Positions 4,703 to 5,962 of a DNA stretch of 5,962 nucleotides are shown one piece after another (within the stretch, counting starts at the first letter, position 1; each line of letters starts with the position of its first letter). Location: contig JAFAPF010000514.1 in NCBI GenBank assembly GCA_019247245.1, positions 1 through 5,962 of the forward strand. Direction: 5' to 3'. A program made the position numbers and the translations under genes. Source of the stretch: Rubrobacter sp. GTDB lineage: Bacteria > Actinomycetota > Rubrobacteria > Rubrobacterales > Rubrobacteraceae. The notes under the pieces are model-generated. The model was not told where the DNA came from. It was given only the letters and a program-made list of their open reading frames with translations, and made no database searches.

Positions 4703-5962
4703 TCAATCCCTTCTTCTACGCAAGATCTTCCCAAACCTGGTCCGGTACGCCGCCAAGACCCAACGCCCTCGCAGGAGTAGCGAAGCTGGGTTGAAGGCTC
4801 CTAGGGCACGCTTCCACCGCGGGAGCTTTTCGTATTCGCGGATGGCCCTGTGGTAGGCGTCTATTACGTTCAAGTGTGGATCCGGTGCGTAGAGGCTCTC
4901 CGAGTAGGCCCACGCGAAGTCACGGAATGGTTTCGCCTTGGCCCCGGCGAGATCAGCGAGGAGAAGCAACCTCTCAGTCGGAGTAAGGGCCGGCGAGTCT
5001 GCAATGGTAGCCCTGGCCCGATTCGGTGGCAAGATGTCCCGTAATCGCGCCGTGAGATCCTGGTATAGGTCGTCCGGTCTCCCACGAACGGCGAGCAGCT
5101 TCTTGATAAGCGGCACCGCAGCGATTAGGAGGGCGAGCAAGAGTACTAGCGAGAGCACATACGCGTAAGGTGCGGCGGGTTCCGGGGAGGCGACGCTCTC
5201 TCTGGCCTCGGTGGAGCTCTCCTCCTTTTCGGGCGTTGGTGGTTTGGAGGGTTGCTGCGTTTGCACGGTAGACGGACTCGCAGGGAGAACACCTACCTGA
5301 GTGATCAAGGGATCAGGGCGAGGCGCATTTGCCTCCATGGCACTCGGGATAGAGAAGCCAGGGGTTGGTTCGAAGGGGTACCAGCCAATCTCAGGGAAGT
5401 AAACCTCGACCCAGGTGTGTATATTAGAGCCGGTGACGAGGTACTGGTTACTCTCGACCTCCTTACCTGTGGTGGCCCCGTAGACGAGCCTGGAGGGGAC
5501 GCCGAGTTCACGAGTAAGTAGTACCATAGAGCTCGCGAACTGAGTACAGAAGCCCTTCTTATCCTCGCCGAGGAACCTCTCTATGGCCTTATCGCCTCGG
5601 TTGTAGTTTACGTCCAAGCTGTAGGTAAAGCCGCCGTCGCGGATTAGATATCTCTCGATGGACCTCGCAGCTTCATAAGCCGTTTGTGGGTTGTAGTCTT
5701 CTTTGATCTTTTCTGCGGTTTTGGGTAGCACCTCGGGTCGGTTTTCGGGAAGCTGAAGGAACTTATCTCGGATAGCCTCCGGATAATTGCTGCCGGCAGC
5801 TTCGAGCTGGGCAGTAGTAGGCTGCGGTATCTGGGAGACAACCCCGTAGGAAGAGTCTCTAGTGAGGGGGCGCGGGGAGGTCCAAGAACTGTCAGAGTGC
5901 TCCTCGGCGTCGGGTACCGAGACACCAGAGATACGGTAACCCCCAAAAAAGATGCTCGTCTC
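4703..5962 (-). CDS. TgpA-like transglutaminase domain membrane protein, 5' end cut by window edge
   Basis: The C-terminal 419 residues of a transglutaminase-like membrane protein; the frame is open to the right edge, so an internal start near 5731 should not be taken as the gene start. In visible-fragment numbering: an extracytoplasmic region before the core contains the family-like IPQPTTAQLEAAGSNYP (about 45-61). The papain-like core has C139 (KGFCTQFASSMVLLTRELGVP), H182 (IHTWVEVY) and E198 (GWYPFEPTPG), the acid position being Glu here. A proline/glutamate-rich linker (about 225-264) precedes one membrane helix (about 266-287) and a cytoplasmic C-terminal DUF4129-like region ending in RRRRD. 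Full-length relatives carry several N-terminal membrane helices (DUF3488), expected beyond the edge. Such proteins often sit next to MoxR ATPase and DUF58 genes. Substrate unknown; cell-envelope protein processing is inferred. No terminator is evident before the erpA promoter. Confidence 0.92.
   Translation of the reverse strand, partial: ETSIFFGGYRISGVSVPDAEEHSDSSWTSPRPLTRDSSYGVVSQIPQPTTAQLEAAGSNYPEAIRDKFLQLPENRPEVLPKTAEKIKEDYNPQTAYEAARSIERYLIRDGGFTYSLDVNYNRGDKAIERFLGEDKKGFCTQFASSMVLLTRELGVPSRLVYGATTGKEVESNQYLVTGSNIHTWVEVYFPEIGWYPFEPTPGFSIPSAMEANAPRPDPLITQVGVLPASPSTVQTQQPSKPPTPEKEESSTEARESVASPEPAAPYAYVLSLVLLLALLIAAVPLIKKLLAVRGRPDDLYQDLTARLRDILPPNRARATIADSPALTPTERLLLLADLAGAKAKPFRDFAWAYSESLYAPDPHLNVIDAYHRAIREYEKLPRWKRALGAFNPASLLLRGRWVLAAYRTRFGKILRRRRD

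Noticed and set aside
5252..5521. 89-codon plus-strand open frame
   Set aside because: It is antisense to the linker and catalytic core of the transglutaminase gene and has no independent support.
5729..5731. GTG 5731 as the start of the transglutaminase gene
   Set aside because: The same frame continues open for 77 more codons to the window edge with family-like sequence, so this codon is internal.

Overview
The window looks like chromosomal DNA of a deep-branching, GC-rich Gram-positive bacterium, most likely an actinobacterium of the Rubrobacter/Thermoleophilia type or an uncultured relative. This is inferred from gene content: a DNA polymerase I with no 5'-nuclease domain, an ErpA-type Fe-S carrier, a TgpA-type membrane transglutaminase, and remains of a DUF3105 gene. 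Base composition looks like the high 50s in percent GC, judged by eye. No tRNA, rRNA, CRISPR array or insertion sequence was seen.

Layout from left to right. (1) 1-697, minus strand: the N-terminal 232 codons of a site-2 protease (M50 intramembrane metalloprotease), cut by the left edge. (2) 698-782: a short divergent promoter region. Both -10-like boxes lie so close to their start codons that the two transcripts would have almost no leader. (3) 783-2531, plus strand: polA, an exonuclease-plus-polymerase protein, followed after 36 bp by a 61-residue rubredoxin-like protein that probably starts at TTG 2568. (4) 2843-3352, minus strand: a diiron ferritin-like protein, convergent with the rubredoxin-like gene. 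(5) About 3455-3980, minus strand: a DUF3105 gene broken by four frameshifts. I read it as a pseudogene because no single frame covers it, yet the pieces join into one recognisable protein. (6) About 3981-4240: no convincing gene; a strong terminator for the next gene lies at its right end. (7) 4242-4583, minus strand: erpA, with its own promoter and an AT-rich palindrome over the -10 box. (8) 4703-5962, minus strand: the C-terminal 419 residues of a TgpA-like transglutaminase, cut by the right edge.

The genes do not form one pathway. The nearest thing to a theme is iron and redox handling: a rubredoxin-like protein, a diiron ferritin-like protein and an Fe-S carrier fall within about 2 kb. 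The first two together carry the two modules normally fused in rubrerythrin. I see no clear sign of an undescribed multi-gene system. The items most worth following up are the DUF3105 pseudogene, the palindrome in front of erpA, the split rubrerythrin-like pair and the apparently leaderless polA.
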